The notes beneath the pieces are model-generated. The model searched no databases and was not told the origin of the DNA. It worked only from the letters and a program-made list of their open reading frames with translations. From the NCBI RefSeq assembly GCF_030815125.1, contig NZ_JAUSWH010000014.1, positions 62,001-126,000 of the forward strand: 64,000 bases of DNA. Direction: 5' to 3'. Within the stretch, counting starts at the first letter, position 1, and each line of letters opens with the position of its first letter. Positions 8,971 through 18,515 of this stretch are shown here, piece by piece. The DNA comes from Allorhizobium paknamense (lineage in GTDB: Bacteria; Pseudomonadota; Alphaproteobacteria; Rhizobiales; Rhizobiaceae). The translations under genes and the position numbers were made by a program.

Positions 8971-10332
8971 ATGACAGTGTCTGCTGCCGACAAGGCTGTG
9001 CTGTTTCTTCAAGGCCCACCCTCGATTTTCTGGACGGAATTTGCCAGGGCTTTCGAAACCGCAGGGGTCAAAACCCTGCATGTAAACTTCACCTTGGGCG
9101 ACCGGATTTTCTGGCGCAAGCGCGGCGCGAAGAATTATCGCGGTACGCTGAAGGGCTGGCCGCGCTATCTGCGCCAGTTGATCGAAAAGCACGGGATCAC
9201 CGACATCGTCTATTATGCCGACCGGCTGCCCTACCATCAGGAAGCGGCGCGCCTCGGCAAGGAGATGGGCGTTCAGTGTCACGCGGTGGAATGGGGCTAT
9301 CTCAGGCCCGACTGGATCACGCTGGAACGCGGCGGCATGGGCCGTTTCTCGCATTTCCCGAGCGACCCGCAGACCATTCGCGAGATCGCCGCCAAGGTTG
9401 AGCCCGCCGATGTCGAAGTGAAATATCCGCACACCTTCGGCCAGGAAGCCTTCAATGAGGTGATCTACAACCTCCTCAACTTCTTCGGACGCCCCTTCTA
9501 TCCGCTCTATACGGCAGACAAATATTACTCGGCGCTGGTGGATTACCTGCCGTGGCTGCTGAAATTCGGCAGCAAGGCCAAGACCTTGCCGGAGACCTTC
9601 CTGGAAGAGCACAACCAGGATTTCTTCGTGGTGGCGCTGCAATTGCAGAGCGATTACCAGATTAGAGCCAATTCCTCCTACCGGCATCTGAAGGACATGA
9701 TGCGGCAGGTGATTTCCTCTTTCTCACGGCATGCGAAGAAGAGCAGCCGCCTCGTCTTCAAGCAGCACCCGCTCGACAACGGGCTGGAGCGCTGGGACCG
9801 GCTGGTGGCCAGCATCAGCCGGGAATTCGGCGTGCAGGATCGCGTGCTGTTCATCGATGAAGGCAATCTCCACGCCATGCTGGACCACGCCAAGGGCGTG
9901 GTGGTGGTCAATTCCACCGTCGGCCTGCACAGCCTGCGGGCGCTGAAGCCCACCATCGTTCTGGGGGCGGCGGTGTTCGATGTGCCCGGCCTGACCCATC
10001 AGGGCCGCCTTGACGATTTCTGGAAAAAACCGCAGCCGGTGAATGCCGATCTGGCCGCCGATCTGGTCAAGGCGCTGGCAGGCACCATCCAGGTCAAGGG
10101 CGATTTCTTCAACCGCGAAGGCCGCAAGGCGGCCATCGATGCCATGGTGACGCGGATCGTCGAAAGCCGGGTCAACATGCCAGGTGCCTTTATCGACCCG
10201 CCGCCGCGCCTGTCCTGGGCCAAGGGCATCATTGCCAAGACCGGCACCGCCACCCAGCCGGCGCTCCAGCCGGAATGGGAAACCGATGCCGTGCCGGAAT
10301 TGGGCTATGCCCGGATCGGGCCATCCTCGTAA
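8971..10332 (+). CDS. rkpJ: KpsS/RkpJ-like capsule polysaccharide export/linker protein, copy 2
   Basis: A 453-residue homologue of the divergent copy. It shares LFLQGPPSIFW, EWGYLRPDWITLE, KQHPLDNGLERW, VNSTVGLHSLRALKP and DVPGLTHQGRLDDFWKKP, and ends with a distinct proline-rich tail. A good ribosome site (AGAGGGG) lies 9 bases before the ATG. Only 53 bp separate the two start codons, so both promoters must overlap. Family knowledge places these proteins at the step where a glycolipid linker is built or the capsule is prepared for ABC export. In S. meliloti only one rkpJ is described in the rkp-1 region, so which of the two copies is the functional RkpJ equivalent is open. A strong terminator follows. 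Confidence 0.8.
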   Translation: MTVSAADKAVLFLQGPPSIFWTEFARAFETAGVKTLHVNFTLGDRIFWRKRGAKNYRGTLKGWPRYLRQLIEKHGITDIVYYADRLPYHQEAARLGKEMGVQCHAVEWGYLRPDWITLERGGMGRFSHFPSDPQTIREIAAKVEPADVEVKYPHTFGQEAFNEVIYNLLNFFGRPFYPLYTADKYYSALVDYLPWLLKFGSKAKTLPETFLEEHNQDFFVVALQLQSDYQIRANSSYRHLKDMMRQVISSFSRHAKKSSRLVFKQHPLDNGLERWDRLVASISREFGVQDRVLFIDEGNLHAMLDHAKGVVVVNSTVGLHSLRALKPTIVLGAAVFDVPGLTHQGRLDDFWKKPQPVNADLAADLVKALAGTIQVKGDFFNREGRKAAIDAMVTRIVESRVNMPGAFIDPPPRLSWAKGIIAKTGTATQPALQPEWETDAVPELGYARIGPSS

Positions 10333-10354
10333 ATTCTGCGATATGGGATTTGAA

Positions 10355-10386
10355 AAAAGCGGCGGAGGGAAACCTACGCCGCTTTT
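10355..10386 (+). terminator. Rho-independent terminator after the second rkpJ-like gene
   Basis: AAAAGCGGCG (10355-10364) pairs with CGCCGCTTTT (10377-10386). An inner AGG/CCT closes on a GAAA tetraloop, and more T follows. It starts 22 bp after the stop codon. Confidence 0.8.
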
Positions 10387-10422
10387 GTCATTTTCGTCCA
10401 TCTTTTCAGGAAACCGGTTCCC

Positions 10423-10523
10423 GCATTTCCGGCGGAAAACCGGTTCCCACTTTTCCTGAAAATGCTCTCTTGTTTACGCATTTCCGGACGGAAAACCGGT
10501 TCCCACTTTTCCTGAAAATGCTC
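10423..10523. repeat. Family A palindromic repeat, two tandem copies
   Basis: Two near-identical units of about 45 bp (10423-10466 and 10478-10523) carry the core GGAAAACCGGTTCCCACTTT flanked by GCATTTCC and AATGC. A third half-copy lies just before at 10404-10421. The same unit recurs near 23143, 31733 and 37340 in this window. It is directly followed by a family B element, giving an A-A-B mosaic. Confidence 0.85.
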
Positions 10524-10622
10524 AAAGCATAATTCGACCGGAGTGAAACGAGGATCGATAAAATTATGCTTCAAAAATAAGCGTTAGAGTGCTGATCTGA
10601 TTCAATCAGATCAGCACTCTAA
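10524..10622 (+). repeat. Family B ~100-bp bipalindromic (RIME-like) element at the purH 3' end
   Basis: Palindrome 1 spans AGCATAATTCGACC to ATTATGCT. Palindrome 2 is a near-perfect hairpin around GATCTGATTCAATCAGATC with outer arms TTAGAG/CTCTAA. Three other full copies and one half copy occur in the window. The TAG stop of purH (complement of 10619-10621) is formed by the outer arm of this element. Confidence 0.88.
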
Positions 10623-12235
10623 TGCCGGAAATGCCGGATGCCGGTGAAGACCATGGCGACGTTGTGCTCGTCGGCGGCGGCGATCACCTCTGCATCCCGC
10701 ATCGAGCCACCCGGCTGGATCACGGCAGTGGCGCCAGCAGCAATCGCGGCCAGGAGACCATCGGCGAAAGGATAGAAGGCTTCCGAGGCCACCGCTGAGC
10801 CGCGCGTCAGCGGTTCGGAGAGGCCAAGCGCCTTTGCGGCATCCTCGGCCTTCTGGGCCGCGATCCGGGCGGAATCGACCCGGCTCATCTGGCCTGCGCC
10901 GATACCGGCGGTCTGGCCGTCCTTGGCATAGATGACCGCATTGGACTTCACATGCTTGGCGATTTTGAAGGCGAATTTCATGTCTTCCAACTCACTCGGC
11001 GTCGGTGCCCGTCTGGTGACGACCTTGAGGTCGAGGTCTTCCACCACGACATTGTCACGGCTCTGCACCAGCAGGCCGCCCGACACCGTCTTGGCGGTCA
11101 GGCCAGAAGCACGCGGATCGGCCAGCCCATCCGTTACCAGCAGACGCAGATTGGCCTTGCGGGCGATGATCGCCTGCGCCTCGTCCGTCACGCCGGGCGC
11201 GATGATGACTTCGGTAAAGAGCTTGACGATTTCCTCCGCCGTCTCGGCGTCAAGGATCTGGTTCAGCGCAATGATGCCGCCAAAGGCAGACACGCTGTCA
11301 CAGGCCAGCGCCCGGCTATAGGCATCCTTCAGGCTCTTGCCGACGGCCACGCCGCAGGGATTGGCATGTTTGATGATGGCGCAGGCCGGACCGTTTTCCG
11401 GCAGGAACTCGGAGACAAGCTCGAACGCGGCATCGGTGTCATTGATGTTGTTGTAGGAGAGTTGCTTGCCTTGCAGCAGGCGGGCGGTGGCAACACCCGG
11501 ACGCTTTTCGCCCGTCACGTAGAAACCGGCCTTCTGGTGCGGATTTTCGCCGTAGCGCATCTCTTCCTTCAGCAGGCCGCCCAGCACGCGGTGGCGCGGC
11601 ATGTCGATGGCCAGCGCCTCGGCAAACCAGTTGGAGATGGCGGCATCATAGGCGGCGGTGCGGGCATAGGCCTTGGCGGCAAACTGCTGGCGCAGGCTAT
11701 AGGGCGTCTGGCAACCATCCTTGTGCAGGGCGTCAAGCAGCGCCTCGTAATCGGAAGGATCGGTGACGACCGTTACATAGGCGTGGTTCTTGGCCGAGGC
11801 GCGGATCATGGCCGGGCCGCCAATGTCGATGTTTTCCACCGTGGTCGGGTAATCGCCACCAGCGGCACGAACTTCCTCGAAGGGATAGAGGTTGATGACG
11901 GCCAGATCGATGGCGCCAATGCCGTGCTTTTCCATGGCGGCAAGGTGATCGGCATCGTCACGGATGGCGAGAAGACCACCATGCACATTGGGATGCAGCG
12001 TCTTGACGCGGCCATCCATGATTTCCGGAAAGCCGGTGACCTCGGAAACGTCGGTGGCGGCAAGGCCAGCCTCGACCAGCGCCTTGTAGGTGCCGCCGGT
12101 GGAGAGCAGTTTCACGCCCATATCGGCCAGCGCCCGGGCGAGATCGACAATGCCCTTCTTGTCGGAAACCGACAGCAGCGCGGTCTTGATGCGCACTTTG
12201 TCTGGAGCGGGAATTTTCTTGGAAGCGACGGCCAT
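10619..12235 (-). CDS. purH: Bifunctional AICAR formyltransferase / IMP cyclohydrolase
   Basis: A 538-residue bifunctional purine enzyme catalysing the last two steps to IMP: formylation of AICAR, then ring closure. The N-terminal MGS-like cyclohydrolase domain starts with [18 protein letters not shown] and contains STGGT and TLHPNVHGG. The AICARFT domain carries [27 protein letters not shown] and [11 protein letters not shown]. The C terminus ends GIRHFRH, as usual. A good ribosome site (GGAGAGC) precedes the ATG. The TAG stop lies inside a family B repeat, so the element inserted exactly at the gene end. It is last in a same-strand run with a heparinase-like gene, rsmB and htpX. Confidence 0.97.
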   Translation of the reverse strand: MAVASKKIPAPDKVRIKTALLSVSDKKGIVDLARALADMGVKLLSTGGTYKALVEAGLAATDVSEVTGFPEIMDGRVKTLHPNVHGGLLAIRDDADHLAAMEKHGIGAIDLAVINLYPFEEVRAAGGDYPTTVENIDIGGPAMIRASAKNHAYVTVVTDPSDYEALLDALHKDGCQTPYSLRQQFAAKAYARTAAYDAAISNWFAEALAIDMPRHRVLGGLLKEEMRYGENPHQKAGFYVTGEKRPGVATARLLQGKQLSYNNINDTDAAFELVSEFLPENGPACAIIKHANPCGVAVGKSLKDAYSRALACDSVSAFGGIIALNQILDAETAEEIVKLFTEVIIAPGVTDEAQAIIARKANLRLLVTDGLADPRASGLTAKTVSGGLLVQSRDNVVVEDLDLKVVTRRAPTPSELEDMKFAFKIAKHVKSNAVIYAKDGQTAGIGAGQMSRVDSARIAAQKAEDAAKALGLSEPLTRGSAVASEAFYPFADGLLAAIAAGATAVIQPGGSMRDAEVIAAADEHNVAMVFTGIRHFRH

Positions 12236-12400
12236 GGATGCTCTCCGGTCAGGGCAATGACGCAGGATGGCCGAAAATCAACGCCTGTCTCCGGCACGAT
12301 CCCGCAGGACGAATGTGATGCCGCCCGCCTATCACAGCAGCGCTGAAGAAGAAACCGGCAAGAGACAGAAACCGGGGTCTTATCCTTTCGAGCCTTGGTA

Positions 12401-14074
12401 TTATCGGCGCTTGGAGAAGAACCACCAGATTTCCGGAGCTTCCAGCAGCAGTTCGATCTGCTCGCTCGGCTGGATGCCGGAAAGACCGGCAAAGAACACA
12501 TCCTCGGCGATGATGGGAAAGCCGGTGGGCGCGGAAAACACCCAGGCATCGCCGCCCGGGGCTTCCAAAAGGATGTTATGCTCATCCTCCTGGGTCAGCC
12601 GCACCTGCGGGTGGATGTGAAACCGCAGCATGGCGGCAGCAGGCAAGCCGCCCTTCAGCGCCTCGCCCTTTTCCGAGAGCAGCCGGTCATGGCCCACCAG
12701 TTTCGTACCGGTGGCGTTCAGCCGCAAATCCCGCTCATGCAGCACGCCGAAGCGCTTCAGATAGCCGTCATGCCGGGCGGAAAGCTGATCGCTCTCATCC
12801 TCGCCATTGCGGCGCAGAACCGCCACCTCGCTGACACCGCCGAGCATGACAGGGCCGAGCAGGCGCGATTTGGAGATGCGACAGGAGGATTTATCGCCCA
12901 GGATGAGTGTGGAATGGGCCGCAGTGGCGCGCGCCATCTGGCGGTAGCGCTCGCCCGCAAAGCGCGGCTGGCCGGAATTGACCACGAACCGGTGACGGCC
13001 AGCGGAAAATTCGAAGGAAAGGCAACCGGCATGGGCGCTGGCGCTCAATTCGCCTTGGGGAGACGGCCCGGTATCGGCAAGAACCACCGTTCCGCCTGCA
13101 CTCAAGCGCTGATAGCGGCTGTGCGGCAGGGCCTTGAAGGTCTGGCCACCACTTTCGTCATAGCGCAGCACCGACATCAGATCATTGGCCAGCGTGGCGC
13201 TGGCGCCGTTGAACAGCGCCAGATCGCCATCCTGATGGCGGAAGAAGCGCAGCGCCGGATACATGCGGTCGATGGTGGGAATGAGCCGCGTCGGCACGTC
13301 CTGACCGAGATTGACATAGGTCTGGCGCAGCGGCAGCAGATCGAACAGAATGCTGAGGGCTGCCTGCGGATTGCGCGAGACATGGCCGCCATCCGGCAGG
13401 ATCTGCCGTTCCAGTTCCAGGTCCAGCGCCCGCGAAGCTGCCCGGATGCGCCGGTCCGGGGCGGCCATGGCAAGGGCGGCCATGGCAAGGGCGATCTTCA
13501 GCTTCAGCCGCGGCAGGCCATCCGGGGCGTCCTTGGCGATGATGCGGGCGTGATGCACCTGCTGGCCGAGACTGCGCAGGAAGCGGCGATAGAACCCGCT
13601 TTCGCAATCCTGAAGCACCACCGGCGAATGGGAAAGCCAGGAAATGATCCGCTGGCCCAGCACCTCCGCCTCCCAGGCAATACCCCGGCGCTTGCTGTTC
13701 TGGCGCATCCAGCTATCGAGGATGAACCGGGCACGCGCTGCCGATTCCCGGGTGCGATGCGCCCGGATATGCCTGAGCCAGGAAAAGGAATGCAGCCGGG
13801 CGGCAAAGGCCTGCGAGGGCAATTCCAGCGTGAAGGGAGAGGCCTTGCCGAAATCGAGAATGCGCCCGGCCAGCGGAAAGCGGCCATCGAGGATCTCATC
13901 GGCCACATGCGGGTCCACCACGCGCAGATCCGTTGGCGCAACGAGCAGCTTGAGCCCGCGCTGCGGCAGGAACTGAGCTGTGCTTCGCGCCGTACGGCGG
14001 CCATAGCGTTTGGTGCGCCGCCATGCTTCGCTGAGATAAAGGGCGGGTAGAAACGGCCCCCTTTTCTTTGGCAT
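12401..14074 (-). CDS. Heparinase II/III family protein
   Basis: A 557-residue protein with an N-terminal alpha-helical toroid-like part and a C-terminal beta-rich heparinase II/III-like part (SFEFSAGRHRFVVNSGQ, AAHSTLILGDKSSCR). The family contains polysaccharide lyases, and the real substrate in rhizobia is not established. No clear signal peptide is seen, so location is uncertain. The ATG at 14074 is chosen because AGG lies 6 bases upstream; the ATG at 14080 and the TTG at 14092 have no usable spacing. It is transcribed between rsmB and purH. A perfect 15-bp tandem duplication (13460-13489) encodes AALAM twice. Confidence 0.82.
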   Translation of the reverse strand: MPKKRGPFLPALYLSEAWRRTKRYGRRTARSTAQFLPQRGLKLLVAPTDLRVVDPHVADEILDGRFPLAGRILDFGKASPFTLELPSQAFAARLHSFSWLRHIRAHRTRESAARARFILDSWMRQNSKRRGIAWEAEVLGQRIISWLSHSPVVLQDCESGFYRRFLRSLGQQVHHARIIAKDAPDGLPRLKLKIALAMAALAMAAPDRRIRAASRALDLELERQILPDGGHVSRNPQAALSILFDLLPLRQTYVNLGQDVPTRLIPTIDRMYPALRFFRHQDGDLALFNGASATLANDLMSVLRYDESGGQTFKALPHSRYQRLSAGGTVVLADTGPSPQGELSASAHAGCLSFEFSAGRHRFVVNSGQPRFAGERYRQMARATAAHSTLILGDKSSCRISKSRLLGPVMLGGVSEVAVLRRNGEDESDQLSARHDGYLKRFGVLHERDLRLNATGTKLVGHDRLLSEKGEALKGGLPAAAMLRFHIHPQVRLTQEDEHNILLEAPGGDAWVFSAPTGFPIIAEDVFFAGLSGIQPSEQIELLLEAPEIWWFFSKRR

Positions 14075-14195
14075 GACCATCCTGTCGGGCAAAGCCCTGC
14101 AAACTCAAAACAAAAAGATGAAATCCAACCCCCGGACATCCTTTGCAAAAAAGATGCCCATTGGACCATCAGTGACCAAATGCGTAAAAATTTCT

Positions 14196-15599
14196 TTAAA
14201 TTTTCAGCAGTTGGCAGGCGTAAAAGCCATCGAGACCGGAAGAATAGGGGTGCGGCAGGCTCAACATGGCCGGGGTGGTGCGGAATTCGCCTTCAGAACT
14301 GATGGCCTGTTCCAGACCCGGCCATTCCTGCCGGTCAAGCGGCAGGCGCTGAAAATCCGGATGATCGGCCAGAACCCGGGCCACCATCTCCTCGCCCTCC
14401 TTCGGATCGAGGGAGCAATTGGAGAAAACCAGCCTGCCGCCGGGATTGACCAGCGTCAGCGCATGGCGCAGCAGTTTTTCCTGAACGGTGGCGAGTTTTT
14501 CGATATCGGCGGGCCCCTTGGTGAACAGCACATCCGGATGCCGCCGCGTCGTGCCCGTGGAAGAGCAGGGGGCGTCGAGCAGAACGAGATCGAAGCCATG
14601 GCCGGGGTTGAAGTTCAAAAGGTCGGAATGCACCAGTTCGGCCTCGAAGCCAAGGCGATCGAGATTGCCCTTCAGCCGCTTCAGGCGGTTGGCCGATTGC
14701 TCGACGGCGGTCACCTTCGCGCCTTTCGCCAGCAATTGCGCCGTCTTGCCCCCCGGCGCAGCACAGAGATCGACAGCAGTCTTGCCCGCCACCTCGCCGA
14801 ACATCAGCACGGGAAGGGCGGCAGCCGCATCCTGCACCCACCAGGCCCCGTTCTCATAGCCGGGCAGCGCCGTGACCGAGCCCTCGAAAGCGGCAAGCCG
14901 CAGACTGCCATGGGGCAGGACATGACCGCCGAGCTTTTCGGCCCAACCACCGGCATCGGATTTGACGGTAAGATCAATCGCCGCCGGCAGCATCTGCGCC
15001 TCGGCAATGCGCCGTGCTTCCTCCGCACCATAAACGGCAGTGAGCCGGTTCAGGAACCAGTCCGGCACGCAAGGCAGGCTGCGTGTATCCTCGATCAGCG
15101 CCTGCTTTTCCCGGCCCATGCGGCGCAGCACGGCATTGACCATGCCGGCAAAGCGGCGGCTGCGGGGATCGCGATTGGCCTGCTCCACCGCCAGATCGAC
15201 GGCGGAGTGATCCGGTACGTCGAGATAGAGAATCTGGGCCGCCGCCGTCACGAGAAGATGGTAAAGCGAGCGGGCACCCGCGGGCAGCGGCGCGTCCAGC
15301 AACCCGTTCAGCATGGCCTCGATACGGGGAAGAAAGCGCAGCGAGGTGGTGACGATGGCACGCACCAGCCCGCGATCGGCTTCGCTCAAGGCGGTATAGG
15401 CCGGATTGCCATGCTCGCCATCCATCAGCCCGTCGAGCGAGACCTTCTTGTCCACCACCGCCGCCAGCATCTTGGCCGCCGCCATGCGCGCCTCAAGCCC
15501 GGGCTTGTCGGCATGGGAGGGCTCAACCGGCTGTTTCGCCTTCTGGCGATGCGGGGCAGGCCTGCCCTTCTGGCCGGGATGCTTCGTCTTCTCTTTCAA
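14196..15599 (-). CDS. rsmB: RsmB-type 16S rRNA (cytosine-C5) methyltransferase
   Basis: A 467-residue RNA m5C methyltransferase. It has a basic, low-complexity N-terminal tail, a NusB-like RNA-binding domain (to about residue 190), and a SAM domain with [14 protein letters not shown]. Both cysteines used by the family are present: the catalytic one in [11 protein letters not shown] and the release one in [15 protein letters not shown]. The start is a TTG overlapping the TGA of htpX (TTGA), which suggests coupled translation. An internal ATG at codon 39 is the fallback start. RsmB methylates C967 of 16S rRNA in E. coli; Fmu/Sun-type paralogues cannot be excluded. Confidence 0.85.
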   Translation of the reverse strand: MKEKTKHPGQKGRPAPHRQKAKQPVEPSHADKPGLEARMAAAKMLAAVVDKKVSLDGLMDGEHGNPAYTALSEADRGLVRAIVTTSLRFLPRIEAMLNGLLDAPLPAGARSLYHLLVTAAAQILYLDVPDHSAVDLAVEQANRDPRSRRFAGMVNAVLRRMGREKQALIEDTRSLPCVPDWFLNRLTAVYGAEEARRIAEAQMLPAAIDLTVKSDAGGWAEKLGGHVLPHGSLRLAAFEGSVTALPGYENGAWWVQDAAAALPVLMFGEVAGKTAVDLCAAPGGKTAQLLAKGAKVTAVEQSANRLKRLKGNLDRLGFEAELVHSDLLNFNPGHGFDLVLLDAPCSSTGTTRRHPDVLFTKGPADIEKLATVQEKLLRHALTLVNPGGRLVFSNCSLDPKEGEEMVARVLADHPDFQRLPLDRQEWPGLEQAISSEGEFRTTPAMLSLPHPYSSGLDGFYACQLLKI

Positions 15600-16651
15600 T
15601 TCCAGGGTCCCTTCGGGGCTTGATCGTCCGGACCGCGTCCCGTCGAAGGGACGGATCGGGTCTTGCGGCGGGTCGTTTCCGCGCCCGCTCTATCACCCCA
15701 GGGGTTGGGCGTCGAGCTTTGCTGCGCATCCGAACCCCAGACACCATGGGCGCGGGGCGTTTCTTCTTGCCGGTGCGGCGGAGCGGCGGGGTGGGCAGCG
15801 ACATTGCTGCCGGTCTGGCGCGCAAACGCCTCCAGCGCGGCAATGCGGTTTTCGGTGTTGGGGTGCGTGGAGAAGAGATTGTCCATCCGCTGCCCGGAGA
15901 GCGGGTTGATGATGAACATATGGGCCGTGGCCGGGTGCTGCTCGGCGGCATAATTCGGCTGATGCGAACCGGCGATCTTCGCCAGCGCCGAGGACAGCCA
16001 GAGCGGATTGCCGCAGATTTCCGCACCGCGCCGGTCGGCGGCATATTCGCGGGTGCGGCTGATCGCCATCTGCACCAGCATGGCAGCAAAGGGTGCCACG
16101 ATCATCGCCACCAGCGCGCCGATCATGCTGCCGCCATTGCCGTTTTCATCCCGCCGCCCGCCGAAGAAGAAGGCGAAATTGCCGAGCATGGAAATCGCAC
16201 CCGCCAGGGTGGCGGTAATTGTCATGGTCAACGTATCGCGATGTTCGACATGCGCCAGTTCATGGGCCATGACGCCCGCGACCTCCTCCGGCGAGAGCGC
16301 CTGCAACAGCCCGGTGGAGGCGGCAACGGCGGCGTTTTGCGGATTGCGGCCCGTGGCGAAGGCATTGGGCTGCGGGTTGTCGAAAATGTAAACCTTCGGC
16401 ATGGGCAGATTGGCGCGCGCGCTCAACTCCTGCACCATTCGGTAGAATTCGGGAGCGGTGCGCTCATCCACCTCCTGGGCGCGATAGGCCGAAAGCACCA
16501 TGCGGTCGGAGTTCCAGTAGGAAAACAGGTTCATGCCGCCCGCAATCAAGAGGGCGATCATCATGCCGCCCTTGCCTCCGATCAGAAAGCCGACACCCAT
16601 GAACAGGGCGGTCATGAAGGCCAGCAACAGGGCGGTGCGCATGATGTTCAT
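15596..16651 (-). CDS. htpX: HtpX membrane zinc metalloprotease (M48B)
   Basis: A 351-residue inner-membrane M48 protease with two N-terminal membrane segments, the zinc motif HELAH (His130, Glu131, His134), a further hydrophobic pair after it, and the third-ligand region [10 protein letters not shown]. It degrades misfolded membrane proteins. The C-terminal tail of about 80 residues after [13 protein letters not shown] is low-complexity and longer than in E. coli HtpX. The ATG at 16651 has GGAG 7 bases upstream; the reading from 16816 would overlap the divergent gene. Its TGA overlaps the rsmB TTG. It is divergent from the SDH assembly factor gene. Confidence 0.95.
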   Translation of the reverse strand: MNIMRTALLLAFMTALFMGVGFLIGGKGGMMIALLIAGGMNLFSYWNSDRMVLSAYRAQEVDERTAPEFYRMVQELSARANLPMPKVYIFDNPQPNAFATGRNPQNAAVAASTGLLQALSPEEVAGVMAHELAHVEHRDTLTMTITATLAGAISMLGNFAFFFGGRRDENGNGGSMIGALVAMIVAPFAAMLVQMAISRTREYAADRRGAEICGNPLWLSSALAKIAGSHQPNYAAEQHPATAHMFIINPLSGQRMDNLFSTHPNTENRIAALEAFARQTGSNVAAHPAAPPHRQEETPRAHGVWGSDAQQSSTPNPWGDRAGAETTRRKTRSVPSTGRGPDDQAPKGPWN

Positions 16652-16761
16652 GGGGCATCTCCAGTGGACGGTTCTTTTCACGCAGGCGGTGGTTTCTTCC
16701 TGCCGATGGCTTAGATATAGGGAATGCGAATGGATGCTTTCAATCTCCGGGAGATTTGTCC

Positions 16762-16965
16762 ATGACCGACGGTCACGACGAAACGCAGCAAACCGCCCCG
16801 CAAAAAGAGCTGTCACCGGCAGCCCGGCGCGCGCTGGATGAGGCTGAAGCCCGGCGCAAGGCCGAAAAGGCCGCCGCCATGCCGAAAGAAATCGGCGGGC
16901 GGGGCGGTGCTGATCCCGCCCGCTTCGGCGACTGGGAAATCAATGGCCGCGCCATCGACTTTTGA
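16762..16965 (+). CDS. DUF1674 / succinate dehydrogenase assembly factor 4-like protein
   Basis: A 67-residue protein with a charged Ala/Glu/Lys helix followed by the DUF1674 signature: [17 protein letters not shown] and a C-terminal GRAIDF. In eukaryotes and alphaproteobacteria this family (SdhAF4/Sdh8) helps assemble the flavinated SDH subunit. The ATG at 16762 follows GGGAG by 8 bases and is preferred over the TTG six bases upstream. It is divergent from htpX; the downstream gene has a separate start about 100 bp later. Confidence 0.85.
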   Translation: MTDGHDETQQTAPQKELSPAARRALDEAEARRKAEKAAAMPKEIGGRGGADPARFGDWEINGRAIDF

Positions 16966-17066
16966 CATTGCGAACCGGCGGCTGTGATTTCGCCGCAATT
17001 CATTCCGATGGAAGCCCCGATATGGTAGGGTCATTCCCCACCGAGATTCGCGGGCGCACCAGCTTG

Positions 17067-18515
17067 ATGGCTAAGGACGGGAGAATGAGGCAGGGAGGGC
17101 TGCGGGCATTATTGCTCGTGGCGGGCTTTGTCGCGACCTTCTCTCCGCTTGCGCGCGCTGAGGAACCGCAGCCACAACTGGCAGCGCCAGAGGCCGGTTC
17201 CCCCTCCCCGGCTTCGCCAGCCGGTCAGGCCGCACAAGCGCCCGCGCCGGTGGCAGACGATCCGGCGGCAGCGCTTCAGGCCAAACGCGATCAGGTTTCA
17301 AAGGAACTCACCGCACTTTCAGAGACGATGAAGCTCTCGACCGACAAGGCCGATGAGCTGCGGCGCAGCATCGACGCGTTGGACAAAAGCAGCGCCAGCC
17401 TGAAAGAAGCGCTGATCTCATCCGCATCCCGGCGCAAGGAGATCGAGCAGAAGATCGCCGACGGCGAAAAGAAGCTTGCCGATTACGGCGTGCGGGAAGA
17501 CGGCATCCGAAAATCCTTTCGCGCCCGCCGCGCCGTGCTGGCGGAGGTCTTGGGTGCGCTGGAGCGGATGGGCCGCAACCCGCCGCCTGCGCTGCTGGTG
17601 AAGCCGGAGGATGCGCTGGGCGCGGTGCGCACCGCCATTCTCCTGGGCGCGGTGGTGCCGGGCATGCGCAAGGAGACCGAAAAACTTGCCCACGACCTGC
17701 AGGAACTGGCCGACCTGAAAAAGGCGACGGAAACGGAGCGCGAGGCGATGACCGCGAGCCTGAAGAGCCGGCAGGAGGAAGAGGCCCGCATGGACATGCT
17801 GCTGGGCGAAAACGCCCGGCTCAGCGAAAAAAACAGCGCCGAACTTCAGGAGGAAACCCGCCGCGCCGAGGCGCTGGCGCAGAAATCCACCTCCCTGCAG
17901 GGGCTGATTTCCGGGCTGGAAAGCGAAATTGCCTCGGTGAAGGCGGCAGGCGAGCAGGCAAGGCTGGAAGAGCAGAAACGCCAGCAGATGACGGATGAAC
18001 AGCGGGAAAAGGCAAGGCAGGATGCGGAGGCCATGGTGCCCGATAAAAACCGCATTGCGCCCGCATTTTCCTTCGATGAGTTGAAGGGCAAGCTGCAATT
18101 GCCCGCCGTGGGTGACGTGCTGCGCCAGTTCGGCGATCCCGATGGAACCGGTCACGATGCCAAGGGCATGGTGCTGGCCACGGGGCCGGGGGCGGTGGTG
18201 ACGGCGCCTGCCGATGGCACGGTGGTCTATGCAGGGCAATTTCGCAGCTATGGCAAAATGGTGATCCTGAATACCGGCGAAGGCTATCACGTCATTTTGT
18301 CCGGCATGGACCGTGTGACCGGTCATGCCGGACAATTCGTGCTGTCAGGAGAGCCGATTGGTGTTATGGGTGAAAAGAGAGTGGCGAGCGCTGCCGCTTT
18401 CGCGCTGGAAACAGATCGCCCAACCCTTTACATAGAATTTCGCAAGGACGGCAACTCGGTTGATTCCCGACCATGGTGGGCGAAGGACGCCGGAAAGGTA
18501 CGCAATGATTCGTAA
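17067..18515 (+). CDS. envC: EnvC-like murein hydrolase activator (coiled coil plus degenerate LytM)
   Basis: A roughly 482-residue periplasmic protein. It has a signal peptide (LLLVAGFVATFSPLARA, then EEPQ), a Pro/Ala-rich linker, a long Glu/Lys/Ala coiled coil (about 75-330), and a C-terminal M23/LytM fold (VVTAPADGTVVYAGQF and GYHVILSG). The HxxxD and HxH zinc motifs of active M23 enzymes are missing, as in EnvC, so it should activate an amidase rather than cut peptidoglycan. Starts at 17067 or 17085 both give a signal peptide; the first gives a better basic n-region. Its last 11 bases overlap ctpA, so the two are cotranscribed and probably translationally coupled. Confidence 0.88.
   Translation: MAKDGRMRQGGLRALLLVAGFVATFSPLARAEEPQPQLAAPEAGSPSPASPAGQAAQAPAPVADDPAAALQAKRDQVSKELTALSETMKLSTDKADELRRSIDALDKSSASLKEALISSASRRKEIEQKIADGEKKLADYGVREDGIRKSFRARRAVLAEVLGALERMGRNPPPALLVKPEDALGAVRTAILLGAVVPGMRKETEKLAHDLQELADLKKATETEREAMTASLKSRQEEEARMDMLLGENARLSEKNSAELQEETRRAEALAQKSTSLQGLISGLESEIASVKAAGEQARLEEQKRQQMTDEQREKARQDAEAMVPDKNRIAPAFSFDELKGKLQLPAVGDVLRQFGDPDGTGHDAKGMVLATGPGAVVTAPADGTVVYAGQFRSYGKMVILNTGEGYHVILSGMDRVTGHAGQFVLSGEPIGVMGEKRVASAAAFALETDRPTLYIEFRKDGNSVDSRPWWAKDAGKVRNDS

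Noticed and set aside
10404-10523. Tandem repeats that could suggest a CRISPR array
   Set aside because: Only two to three palindromic units with about 11-bp spacing and copies scattered elsewhere in the window; no spacers of CRISPR length and no cas genes.
10952-12346. 464-codon open frame on the plus strand opposite purH
   Set aside because: It is antisense to a certain gene, has composition typical of shadow frames in GC-rich DNA and no family motif.
17067-18515. EnvC-like protein as an active M23 endopeptidase
   Set aside because: The zinc-binding HxxxD and HxH motifs are missing, as expected for an amidase activator.
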